Assembly (NCBI GenBank): GCA_003116995.1
Contig: BDSL01000018.1
Span: 372,001-436,000 of the forward strand
Direction: 5' to 3'
Source: Yamagishiella unicocca
Taxonomy: Eukaryota; Chlorophyta; Chlorophyceae; Chlamydomonadales; Volvocaceae
DNA length: 64,000 nt
This document shows, one piece after another, positions 11,556 through 22,928 of this stretch (the first letter of the stretch is position 1; every line of letters begins with the position of its first letter). Made by a program: the position numbers and the translations under genes. The notes below the pieces were generated by a model. The model worked only from the letters and a program-made list of their open reading frames with translations, had not been told where the DNA came from and did no database searches.

Positions 11556-13767
11556 ATGGTGAGAACTGCTTGATGCTAGGCGCATTGCAGCGGACATAGT
11601 CGCGAATCATTCGGGCAGTCTGGCGGCCAGGCCGCCTTGTCGCTGAAAATATCTATATCAGTATTTCTATGATTGTTTGTAGGCGCCGAAGGGCAAGAAG
11701 GTGGCCCCCACCCCGGCCGCCGCGAAGAAGGTGCGCGTTTGGCCATCTCGGCGCCGCTTGCTCTGGCAGTCTGTAATATGATGCTGGCACAGGCCCACTA
11801 TATGTAAAGCGTACATTGCGAAGCTCCATATAATGTACTGGTTCGGCTTCGGTTCATATTGCAGGCGGCCGCCCCTGCTAAGCAGACCAACCCGCTCTAT
11901 GAGAAGCGGAGCAAGTCCTTCGGTAGGTTCATACTTTGGGAGCACCCCTTTGCACTTGATTATTTCTTCATAATATATAGCATAGGCTATAGTGGCAAGG
12001 AGGCAGTGCCGCCTCTTGGCTGCTTGGCGGCGGCACAGCACGGCGGCAGAGGCGCAGCAGCGACGGCAGGCGGCTGGACTGCAGCAGGCGGCGTAAAGCA
12101 TTACTTGATTTTCGTGCTGCTGAAGCAGCAGCGAGTCACCTATCGGGCGCAGCAGCGGCCATGGCGGACGAGCAACGGCAGCAGCAAACGCGGTGCTGGA
12201 GCTCTGAACATCTGTTTGCCACGGCGAAGGCGGTTAGCGCCGCGGACTGGAGTGTGGGCTTGCGAACCGCCTGGGTCGTTAAGCCGTTGTGTCGGCGGAC
12301 ATACTTGCCGTGCCGGTCGACGGATTATGCTCAGCCGCGACCCTCTGGTTGCCTGCCGTTCCGCAGGCCTGGGCGGCGCTCCCAAGCCGAAGCGGGACCT
12401 GCACCGTTTCGTGAAGTGGCCGCAATACGTCCGCCTGCAGAGGCAGAAGCGCGTGCTGTCCATGCGTCTGAAGGTCCCCCCGGTAATCAACCAGTTCGTC
12501 ACCCGCGCGCTGGACAAGAACGCCGCGGAGACTGCCTTCAAGCTGATGATGAAGTACCGGCCCGAGGACAAGAAGCAGAAGGCTGAGCGCCTCAAGGCTG
12601 AGGCCGCTGCTCGCGAGGCCGGCAAGGAGGTGGGAGCCTGGCCTGGGGCTCCTTTGGGGCTGTGTGCGCACAACGATCAGCTCTTACTGCCACCTAAAGC
12701 ACGGGCCGGCATACCGAAACGGCATACCTAAGTTGCGTAATGCGGTATACCGAACTGGTGTGATGTGGGTTGGCCTGCCGTGTTGGCCGGTTCGTTTTCC
12801 TCAGGCTGAGAAGAAGAAGCCCGTCGTCGTCAAGTACGGCCTGAACCACATCACCACCCTGGTGGAGACCGGCAAGGCGCAGATGGTGGTTATCGCCCAC
12901 GACGTGGACCCCATCGAGATGGTGTGCTGGCTTCCAGCTCTGTGCAGGAAGATGGGTGTGCCGTACGCCATCGTCAAGGTGGGAGGGGACGCCGGCCCAA
13001 CAATCCAGCCCAAACCGTCTGGAGCACCATGGCATGTTTTGTTAACCCTTGGATCGCAATGGCGGCGTGCAGCACAGCGCACGAGGCATGACTGACCGGG
13101 GTCGCAGTCTCATGCCCGTTTTCATACGCCATGGCGACCGCCTTTCCGGCAACTACTTTGCCAAACGAAAGCACGTCAAATTGCGCGATTATTCCGACGG
13201 GTTGGAGCCAGAGCATCACAACGACTAATGATGAGGAACAAAGCGTCAGGGGCGCCCCGTAGGAGGTCTGGGCGAATCTATTGTACAACTACCGTTGCAC
13301 GCGAGTTTCCCATTTGGGGGACAACCCTTCCGCTGAGTAAATCACCTTATAAGCAAACGGGCTGCGGTGCCTCCAGTTTCCCGCCTGGAGCCGCACCCGG
13401 ATTAGCGAAAATACCCAGCCAATTGTGGGCGTTATTGCATGCATTGGACACCCTGCACAGCGTCCCCTAAAAGTTTCCGAGCGCCTTTTCGTGACCCCGT
13501 TGCGGTGAATGCTCGTCGTACCTCCAGGGCAAGGCTCGCCTGGGCACGATCGTCCACAAGAAGACCGCCACGGCCCTTGCGTTGACGGCGGTGAAGAACG
13601 AGGACCAGCGTGAGTTCGCCAAGCTGGTGGAGAGCTTCAAGAACCAGTACAACGACGGCCCCCGTGTCAACTGGGGCGGGCACATCCTGGGCATGAAGAG
13701 CATGCACAAGCAGAAGAAGCGGGAGCGGGCCATTGCCAAGGAGCTGGCGCAGCGCGCGGCTGCGTAA
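11556..13767 (+). CDS. RPL7A: 60S ribosomal protein L7a (eL8)
   Basis: Structural protein of the cytosolic large ribosomal subunit. CDS join(11556..11558, 11683..11730, 11865..11922, 12367..12629, 12805..12978, 13528..13767), 261 residues, close to the usual 255-266. Exon 1 holds only the ATG: GATACAATG is followed directly by the donor GTGAGAAC. The next exons give [11 protein letters not shown], then [34 protein letters not shown] and PPVINQFV. The L7Ae-type RNA-binding core follows ([38 protein letters not shown]), then a basic C-terminus ([19 protein letters not shown]). All joins keep phase. The 5' end faces RPA1, another ribosome-biogenesis gene, so joint growth control is plausible but not shown. 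Confidence 0.97.
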
Positions 13768-13854
13768 GCCTTTTTGGCTTATGCCTTGGCATGGAGCCCG
13801 GTGGCAGTGGCTGTGCTCTGCAGTACCTGCTTCTGCTGGCCGTGGCTTTGTGAG

Positions 13855-13859
13855 TGTAA
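13855..13859 (+). terminator. Probable polyadenylation signal TGTAA of RPL7A
   Basis: TGTAA, the usual green-algal signal, lies 88 nt after the RPL7A stop. Confidence 0.7.
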
Positions 13860-14984
13860 CTTTCGAAAAGTGGACAAGTGGCTCATACCTGACGGGCGCG
13901 GCTCAGCACACTAACGTTGTAGCAGTAAACCAAGCGATCAGCGGTGGAAGTTGCAGTATGGGGGAGTCAGTTTTGCAAATCAGCCGCTTCACCTGACATT
14001 CGAGGGGCGTTTAGCGGATGTTTGCAGCTAAAAGACGAACATCGTAGCCTTGGCTCGCCGAGCGCTGTGGTTAATTCCTTGCTTCGGAGAGTATCAGCAG
14101 CGTCAACGTATTGGGCCATGGCTGGTGACGCAACGAATGCAGGAGAGGTGGTGGGACGAGACAGGAGCAGCGCAGGGCAGCGCCTAGCGGTATAGTCCAC
14201 GGCAAGGCAAATAGGACACAGCAGCATTGGCCGGTGTCTGCATGAAGTAATTCTCTTGCTTTGCTTGCTGCTTGAAACATGCTGATGGAGGCAAACCGAC
14301 ACGAAGAGGCTGCAGTCACCGGAAAACACACGAAGACACCGGCCAATTTTACGAGTTAGGTCGCTATCGCACGTTTCTACGTCCTCCTCATGCTCATCTT
14401 GTTCCAGGCCAAGGTTGGTATTGACTCCAAGCTGTCATGGTAGACGTTGGGCGGTTCCCGGACACAAGAAGAGATGGAAGTCAGCTTTGAAGATTAGGGC
14501 CGCTCAAACGAACTTGTAATTCAAGATTGACGTAGCAGGGTCCGAAGGAGGAAAGAGCCGCCCAGAACTCGCCCGGAGCTCCGAACGCCAAGTTGTACGG
14601 AATGCTCGTCAAGACGGGTAACTCGATGTACATGTCAGACTTCGAATCACACGTAGACCAATGTTCATTCCTATCATAGCGTATGGATGTCCTACTTCTA
14701 ATTGTCGAACCCTAAAACCCTGAGCTCGGCACAGCAACTCCGACTAGCTCTGTATTTAAGGATCCTCGCGCTTGCTGCCGATTTCCATAGTTTTATCCTT
14801 TGTAAGTTATCGTGCCTATCTTATATTTCGGACGCAGTCAATTTGCTGCATTCGAAGATATTGACACACAAGCTCGGCTTGATAATGTGTTGGCCCTCAA
14901 GTAACGGGACAGCTATACATTAGCTTAACTTTTCTAGAAGCCGGCAGTGACCTTGTCGCCAGCGGCTTTTACGGTTATTTGCCC
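13860..14984. other. Intergenic region between RPL7A and the p25-alpha-like gene
   Basis: After the RPL7A poly(A) signal there is no ORF with family similarity or splice-site support. GC content drops locally around 14480-14930, as expected for a promoter and 5' UTR of the downstream gene. No specific regulatory site is recognised. Confidence 0.5.
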
Positions 14985-17900
14985 ATGGACCACAATGCCA
15001 CTCCACACGCTACGCCTGCACAACTTCGGCTGTTGGAGCTGCAGCAGGAGGAAGTACATCTGAACGCATCAAAGGTTCAGGGACTCTTTCAATACCTGGT
15101 ACGCAGGGGACTCGGGGCCTCAGAGAGCTGGCGAGGGATGGCGCCGGCAAGCGTTGGCCAGCGGGAAGTTCAGCAGGTCCTACATGCCGCACGTAACATC
15201 GTCTGTCTTCCTATTGCGCAGAACTTCACCGATTCAGCCGCATTCGATCGATGTCTTGGCCACTCGGTGAGGGCAGGGGTCCTCGCGTTTCCTCCTAGCA
15301 AAGCTCAGAAAGCGAAATATGGAGCTGCACGTGAGCAACACATGGCTACGTTTGACCAGGGGGCCCGTGTGGGATGGATAGGATGACATGCGCGTTTCGT
15401 GGGGGGTTTGGGGCGTTTAGGTGGGTTGGGCAAACACCCGCGTCATGGGGAAGGGCTACGCGCCGCTTGCCCCCGTTTCCCTTTTTGGGTCGCCTCCACA
15501 GTGGCTCTCGGGGTTCTTGGTTGGTGTATATGCAGCCTGGGAACAGAAATTTCAGGACCTTGTTTCTCTTTTATCGCGGGAATGTTGTTATGCGCGTGGC
15601 TGGGAACGCTGGCCGATGATTCGGACAGCGCGGCCTAGTTCGTCGATCCAGCAAATGGGTGCGATACACGCCAACGTCGCTTGGCTCTGGATGACCTAGA
15701 ACGACTCTTGCGTTAAGGCAACCTGGCGGCGCGGTGCTTGCATGACTGCTTCGCTTAGTTTCATAGGCGGGGCGGAGGGGGCAGGCGGCGCAACATGCAC
15801 AACAATTTGCTCGCACGCGCGGCCCTGACGGCGCCTGCTCGCGCGTGGCGTCCTCGCCGCCTTCCTGTGGCCCCCTCGGTCCCCCCAGGGCAAGAGCCCC
15901 GACTGCCTGTCACGTGCCCCGGATGGCGGACCCACACCGCGCAAGTACGCGACCATCACCACCAGCAGCCAGAACCGCAAGGTCCGGCAGGGGGAGGCGT
16001 CTCGGTCCGTGATGATTATGGCGCAGCGCAAGGAGCCGGCGGCGCTGACTTCGGAGGAAACGCTGGCGCGACTGAAAAACGTGGGTGGCCAAGGCGAGGC
16101 GTCAAGGGAGGGGGGAATTAGATACGGCAGCAGCTCCGGCACAGAGGCGCTGTTGACGCAGGAGTACCCAGGCGCCGTTGTTACGGCGCTTCTGGGGCAG
16201 CTGGCACCCTTCTGGAAGTGGGTTGGGTATGCGTTCCGCCTGGGGTGGAACTGGTGGCCGAACAGCAGGACCTCCCATGATGGCGCCACAGCCGCAGCGA
16301 GCCGCCATTGCCACGGCACGAGCCGCGGCGCTGAACGCGTACTCCGTCACAGACCCCCGACATGGAAGGGGTGGCCGCCCTGGCCAGGAATGTCGCCGCC
16401 GCTGCCAGCGCGTTGTACAGCGCCCTCTCCGGCCCCCGCCTGGCTTCTGCTCGATCAGGCATCACCCATAAAGTTACGCGATCCAATCCTGCCACAAACC
16501 CTCGTGTGTTACGCGTTCGTGTATCACGGCTGTGCTCACGGAAAGATGGAACCGCGGCACCTCTGCGCGCGCAGGTGTTCCTGGCCTACACGGACCCTAT
16601 GCTGTATGCGCACACGGGCCGCCGCGAAATGAACATCGTGGGGTTCTGCCGGCTCATGCGGGACTGCCGCCTGCTCGACAACCGGCTGACCCTCGTGGCG
16701 GCCGACGTGATCTTCACGCGCGTGGATGCCGGCTCGGACGTGGACGGCAGCAACGGCAGCACGATACTGGGGGTGAGCGGGAGCCTCACTCGACGTGATG
16801 CGGGCGGGGTAGTAGAGTTGGGTCGGGAGACGGGCGAGTCTGCGCGAACGGCTGCCTGCATCGTACGGAACACGCCGGATGCCGCAGCGGGCGTCGTCAA
16901 GTAGGGCAGCGGCCCCGGCGCTGCTGTGTATATATTACGAGCACAGATTGGCACTACCATGGCACGTCCCCGCCGTCACGCCCAGGGCGCAGAAGCGGCC
17001 ATCCGGGCTGAATATCTAGGTAGCTGCGCATCGGCCTGTTGCTGGTTATCTACCGTTGGCGGCTTTTACCGCCCCTTGGCTGCGCCGTATCATCAGCCAG
17101 CACCCTTCGGTTCTTAATTGCGAGCCCCCGAAATCAGCCCGCGCGCACTGCTCCTGCCCTCTGTCCGGTCGCTGGCCGCCCTCAGGACATGCACGTTGAT
17201 TACGAGGAGTTCATGCGCTGCCTGCGGGCAGTGGTGCGGGTCAAGTTCCCAAAGGCGGCCGACCCGCAGGAGGCGATGCTGCTGCTGGCGCGCAAGTGGG
17301 TGCTGCCCTTCGCGCGGGACTCGGGCGCAGGCGGCGGCGTGGGCAACTCGGTGGACGGGCTGTTCAGCCGCAGCACCATGAACCTCATACGGAAGTACGA
17401 TGGCCAGCTGAAGAAGCTGTTCGCGTGGTGAGGCGGGCGGGCGGGTGTGTGGGGGGGCGTCTGAGTCGTGATGGAAAAGGGTAGTGATTGAGACTGCGTG
17501 CCGGAGGTGTCGCACCTCTCAGCTCAACGCACACGCTGTTTCCTCGCCCTGGCAAACACCTAGCCAGCTCCGCGCTGCGCCGGGAAGCGCTGGCTGTCGA
17601 GGGTCATCCTCTTCCTGTTGAGCGCCGTATCCTCCCATGATGAGTGCCGCGTCCCCTCACTGTTGGGTGCCACCTTTCCGACTTCCCAGGTACTCCAGCA
17701 TGGACGAGACCGATCCGGCGCGCGTCACGTGGACGTGGGCTCGCGAGCACTCCGGCGCCATCAACAGCAGCCAGTTTGTGCTGATGCTGCTCAACTTCGG
17801 GGTCCTGCCCGTGCTGCTCTCCAAGCACGCGGCGCTGGAGGTGTTCGTGCGGTGCGAGGCTGCCAATGACGGCGATGAGCGCGCTAACGCCATGTACTAC

Positions 17901-20900
17901 CCCGCCTTCTTGGAGACGATCGCGGAGGTGGGGAGGGACCCCGCGGAGGGCTGTTAGGGCTTCAGGGTTTTAGCGGGAGGCAGAGCACGGCGGCAAGGGG
18001 CAACAACGGATGGCAAAGTCAAAGCAAAACTGCACGCTTGCGCAAGACGTATCGCCGTCGGCTGCGAAGACTCTTTTTCGGCTGCTGCACCAAATGAACC
18101 ATGTTGCCGCACTCTGTTGCGAGTACGGCGTCCTTTTTGACACGTGGGACAGCACTGCAGCACTGCCGCAGAACGGCGCCCCCTGCTTCTCATAATCTGC
18201 GCGTCACGGTGCGCGGGCTGTCCTCTCCAGGTGGCCATGGAGGTTGGCAAGTACGCGCTGCCCCGGATACGAGCCGCGACGTCCCCGGACGAGCTCAAGA
18301 TGCTGCGCCGCTACGCGGAGTGCTGCCCGCCGCCGCACGGACCGAAAGTGATGGAGGTGCGCTGGCAGCCGTTGGTGCGGCGTGTATGAGGCGTGGTTGG
18401 TGTAGCCTTCGGCGCGGCATATATGCGGGACGCGACGGCGGCTGGAGTGGGGTCCTGAGTGGGGCGCGGGATAGGGCAAGGCGCAAAAACGGCGTTTCGC
18501 CGGAATCCACTCCTCCATTGTGCCATCCGGAACGTCTTGGCCATGTGGGCTGTAACCTAGTGAGGCTGCATGGGTGGAGCAAGGCTGCATGGGTGGAGCA
18601 AGGCTGCATGGGTGGAGTAAGGCTGCATGGGTGGAGCAAGGCTGCATGGGTGGAACGCCCTCAGCGCTCCTCCCTGCCCCATGTGCAACCACAGTTTCAG
18701 CCCGCAACAACCTGCATGCGGTGCCATCAGCCCGATTCAAACCGAGCGCCGCCGTGTGTCCGTCCCTGCAGCCCCACAATCCTGTGTTCTCACCTGCCCT
18801 CTCTGCTCCCTGAAGGTGTACCTGGACGCACTGGCCAGCCGCGGCCGGGACGCATCCACACTGGACCAACACGCGTTGTACGACGCCGAGGCGGCCTTCC
18901 GCGAGAACGAAAAGCACATGGCGCAGGCGCTGCAGCGGCAGATGGACGCACAGGCGACTGGCGTCGTCCAGAGGTGAGCCCAGAGGCCAGCGCCCGGCGG
19001 CACCGCGCCGCCTGCTGTGGCTGTAGCTATGGCTGTAGTTGTATCGCCTATTCGCCTTCGGCGAACCCCGACGGCCACCCTTGTCGCCAGCTGTACTCCC
19101 CGCGAAGTCGTAGCGGCAATCCCGGGGCTTACGAGCACACGATCAGCGTTCACAGCACGACAGCAGCTGTCGACCTCGGGCTGCACTCTTGTTATATTTT
19201 TTACCGTTGCCTGAGCCTCGCCCACTGTACCCTGTACAGCAATGCGTTTCCCTCGTCGGGGTGTCCAGCACCCCGCCCGCTGCCACCTGCCTTTACCCCC
19301 TGGTGGTCGCCGCACCCGCCCTCTCGGCCCCACATCACAGGCGCGAGGGCATGCGGCAGCGCTTTGCGCTCACCCGGCTGCGCAACTTCTACCGGGACGT
19401 GCGCACCTTCAACAACAACACCACCTGGCCGCCCGAGCGAGACGTGTCGCCCACCAACCCCCACCGCAACAACCCCGGCCCCATCGTCGGCGACGGCAGC
19501 GAAGCTGAGGGCGTCCACGTGGCCTTCTACGACAGCGAGCGCTGCATCAAGACGCCCAAACCTGTGGTGAGTGGCCGCGCGCCGTCGTTGCGAGCTGTGC
19601 TCAAGTGGTTGCCAATGTGGATGTACAGTCCGTGGATGGCCAATGTACTGCCATTTTTCAAGACAATGTGCCGTTCATATGATGGGGGGGACTCAGCGCA
19701 ACCTGACACGCGGAGACCGCGCCTCCCGTGGTGCCTCTTGATGCTCGCGTTGGCGTTCGTGGTGCGCCTGCTCCCACTGGTCCAGCGCTCTTGTCCAGCT
19801 GCGCCGAGCCACCCAGTGGCCCTCACACCCACTTCGAACCCTCGCCGTCGCCGCTGACCCTCTGAGCCTCTGGCCCTCTGACCTCCTGACCCTCTGACGC
19901 CGCCACCCGCACCCACCATCCCGCCTCCCACACGTCTGTTCTAAACGTTTTTCCTCGCATCCACGGGTGTTCCGCGCAATCCCCTCTCCCGCAACAGTGG
20001 CTACCCGTCGGCAACCCCGCGGGTCGGCGCCACAGCCACGGCCCTGAGGCGCCCTCGCCGTCGGGCGCCGCCGCCGCCGCCACGGTGGCCCCTGGCGGCC
20101 CCAACAACTTCCTCCTGCTGGAGTCGCCCTCCGCCGCAGCGGCCGCCTACGCGGCCAGGCAGTCCATCTTTCTGTCATCAGGAGCCAACGCCAAGTCAAC
20201 CGGCGTGCACGGCGCCTTCATGCCGTCGTCGGCCGGCGCCTACTACGTCCGCTCTCCGAAGCCCTACCAGATCAAGGTGTCCATCGAGGACCGGGACGAG
20301 CACGAAGCCATCCTGGACCTGGCGGGCCGCCTGCCGTACATCTGCCTGCCGTCAGGCCAGCAGCCCCCCGAGGCGTCAACGTCAACGCTGCACCTGTACG
20401 GCAAGCCGCGCGCGGTCACGGCCCCGGCGGAGCTGCGGCGACGGCGGGAGAGCGACGGCCTGTCGCCTAGCGGCGGCGGACCCGGGCCGGGGGCGGGGCA
20501 GGAGGGCGCAGGGATGGCAGGGGAGCGGGGCGAGGGCGAGGCCGAGGGCTGTGGGGCGGAGCCGAGCAGTACCTCGACGGCAGCGAGGGCGCGGCTGCCG
20601 CCCGTCCAGCACCAGCTCCACCGCGCACAGGCGACCGCCGCCGCCATGGCCGTAATAGCCGGGCAGCCGCCGCCTAACCCCTACTGCCTCACCCAGCAGG
20701 CCTCCTCGCTGCACCTGCCGCCCGCATACGGCGCCGGCCAGCTCCACGCAATGCCCTCCGCCGCCTCCGTGCCAACGCACCACGGCGCGGCGCTGGGGCC
20801 CTCGCCTTCGCAGCTGAATTCCCTCGGCGTCGGTAGCTACAGCCCCAACAACTCCCAGCGCTTCAGCCCCCATACGTCCCTGTCCCGCCGCCGGCAGAGC

Positions 20901-21092
20901 CACCGCAAGCGTGGCGACGTGGGCGGGCTACCCAACCTGCAGCTGCCACCGGACAGCGGGCCCAGCACGGAGGTGGCGGCGGCGTTGACTGAGCTGGACC
21001 GATTCGACAACGCTAGGACCGTGGGCACGGCGTCGGGGGTTGCAGGCGGCGGCAGCGGGCCGTGGCGGCAGGAGCAGGCGCTACACGCTTGA
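14985..21092 (+). CDS. Protein with two tandem p25-alpha (TPPP)-like modules
   Basis: CDS join(14985..15098, 15222..15266, 15889..16080, 16575..16772, 17186..17427, 17690..17927, 18231..18356, 18816..18973, 19341..19566, 19998..21092), 877 residues; every junction keeps phase. Residues about 118-265 match the p25-alpha pattern: F-L-AYTDP, GFCRLMRDCRLLDNRLT, AADVIFTRV, then DYEEFMRCLRAVV. Residues about 275-385 repeat the layout: INSSQFVLMLLNFGVLP, LLSKHAALEVFVRC, YYPAFLETIAEVAMEVGKY. p25-alpha proteins bind tubulin or occur in cilia, so a microtubule or flagellar role is an inference. Residues 438-513 (RFALTRLRNFYRDVRTFNN) and the last 364 residues are not recognised; the C-terminal part is rich in Ala, Pro, Ser and Gly. 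The short second exon (15 codons) and the ATG choice at 14985 are the least certain parts. Confidence 0.75.
18563..18655. repeat. 19-bp minisatellite, about five copies, in intron 7 of the p25-alpha-like gene
   Basis: The unit GCTGCATGGGTGGAGCAAG is repeated head-to-tail with single-base changes, inside the intron 18357-18815. Confidence 0.92.
19853..19899. repeat. Pyrimidine-rich CTGACCCTCTGA minirepeat near an intron 3' end
   Basis: Degenerate copies of CTGACCCT/CTCTGAC lie in the last intron of the p25-alpha-like gene, about 100 bp before its acceptor. They probably add to the pyrimidine-rich character of the intron. Confidence 0.7.
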
Positions 21093-22699
21093 GCGCTCGG
21101 TGGTGGCCGTCCGTCTTACGTGGAGATGGCATCTAGCGGGCTTTGAAAACAGCGTTGTTTGCATGTCGTTGCGTGACGGGGGGGGGGCCGGGCAGGAGGG
21201 TACATGGCGGCATAAGGGGGAGGGCAGCACCACATTTGTCTGCACCGGATGTGGTGAAGGGGCCGCGGGATTGGTGGGGTACGGTTTCTTCACCCTACCG
21301 TGTATGCGCCGAAAGGGGCTTGTCGGGGATGTTGAAATTTGGAGTACCGATGACGAACGGCTGAAGGACATGACCTGCTCGATTGGGAGGGGGCCTCCCA
21401 CGGTTGCACGTGTGCCCCAATGCGCGAGACGCTGGGCACCTAATTAGGCGGTGACGTTATCTGCGACATGTCTTAAAGAGGCACTGACACACTTGTTATT
21501 GCATGGGTCGGGTGTGCGCAATGGTTGCGCAACAGGAAGATGCATCAAAGCATTGAAAATGAGTAAAACTATGGTTGTATAGGTTCGTCCGCACTGCAAG
21601 TCACCTGGCAGTTATGCCGCTCCCTGAGGCTGGTGATCACGTATGGCGGGGTAAGAGCTGGTATGAGCGCCGCACTATTGGGGTGATCAAGCCGGATCTT
21701 CCCTGATTCTGACCAAACGAAGGTGCCTGACGAGCCAACTCAAACCTTATTGGATTATCCCAAGATTATTACTTGGCCTAACGCATATATGTAAAGCTCG
21801 CGTCGACCCGGCCGGGCCCGACCTTCTCCGATGATGACACAGGTCCTCAATTCGAAGCACTGCGTTGCACACCGGCATCTGCATCATGTCAAGGGGACCG
21901 AGTCGCTGCATGTAGACACAGCCACGTCTTCTGATAGGATCATCACGGACGCGCAGCGCTCGCCGGAGCTACCCCCCCGCGGCGCACACGCACAGCGCAG
22001 GGAGCCTCAGTGCGGTGCTGTCAACAGCTACTGCGGCAGCGGCATGTGCCCCTGTTGCCACTCCGCAGCCAGCCACCGCACAGGCCTTCCCCCTTGCCCA
22101 ACTCTAGCGACCGCTAGGTCGGCGCCCTCCCCTCCGCCACCTGCCGGCGGCCCTGCTTCTGGCAGGCCCCCCGCCATCCCCCACGGGATACCGCCCTGCC
22201 ATTTGAACGCAGGAGTTGCTGCAACTCGTGGACGCCTCTGGGTGGCATGTCCAAGGCCATTATGGCGGGGGCATTTTGGGGGCGCGTTCGCTTTTGGGGG
22301 CGTTTTGAGTGCGCGGTCGCCTTGTCTTCCTTGTCGTTGGGCCCTAGGCATACCAGCGCACGCCTACCGCTGCTCGCACGCATCGCTGCAGAAGATGCGG
22401 CCTACGGCGCTGCAGAAGACGCGGCCTGCGGCGCTGCAGAAGATGCAGCCTACGTCGGCACTGTATACATTACACAAGGAGGGGCATCACCATCGCCTCG
22501 TCTGAGCATCCCAGCATACAAAATGGCACCGGAGCACGCGGCGCGTTGCACCCAACTGCGCAACTTTGCAGGTGGGGACCCCGGTACCATACAGCGCGAG
22601 TCCCTTCGTCTCCAGATTGCTGGATAGGGCTCACTCCTGGGACCTTTGACATCACACATCCTGGGAAGCCCCAACCTCCAGTCCCCGCATTGGACTTGC
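21093..22699. other. Convergent 3' region between the p25-alpha-like gene and the LRR gene
   Basis: This holds a probable TGTAA signal for the plus-strand gene at 21790-21794, about 700 nt after its stop. A 24-bp minirepeat lies at 22385-22456. No coding region is supported; frames here lack splice sites or family similarity. Confidence 0.5.
22385..22456. repeat. Three 24-bp tandem copies
   Basis: The unit is GCTGCAGAAGATGCGGCCTA followed by CGGC. It is repeated three times with four or five substitutions, in the intergenic region. Confidence 0.9.
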
Positions 22700-22704
22700 T
22701 TACA
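22700..22704 (-). terminator. Probable polyadenylation signal of the LRR gene (TGTAA on minus strand)
   Basis: TTACA on the plus strand, about 225 nt past the LRR stop codon in gene sense. Another lies at 22470-22474. Confidence 0.55.
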
Positions 22705-22806
22705 TGGCACATTGGCAGTGGGTCCGGGGCGTCTTCGCAGCATCAGTTCCCTAGCACGGGAAGAGACGTGCCGCACCTCGCGACCACAATGCAGCCCCAC
22801 CAGTCG

Positions 22807-22921
22807 GACCGAAGCCCCTGCACCTGAGCCCCTGCACCGAAGCCCCTGCACCGAAGCCCCTGCACCGAAGCCCCTGCACCGAAGCCCCTGCACCGAAGCC
22901 CTTGCACCGAAGCCCCTGCAT
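22807..22921. repeat. 14-bp minisatellite, about eight copies, in the LRR gene 3' UTR
   Basis: The unit ACCGAAGCCCCTGC is head-to-tail with few changes (CCTGAG, CCCTTGC variants). It ends eight bases from the LRR stop codon, so it lies in the transcribed 3' UTR if the poly(A) signal at 22700 is used. Confidence 0.93.
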
Positions 22922-22928
22922 GAGACGG

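Noticed and set aside
11859..12731. 290-codon frame across the RPL7A region
   Set aside because: It runs through two introns; the spliced L7a product explains the coding parts exactly.
22807..22921. Regular short repeats considered as a CRISPR array
   Set aside because: The 14-bp units are directly abutting with no spacers, and the region is clearly eukaryotic.
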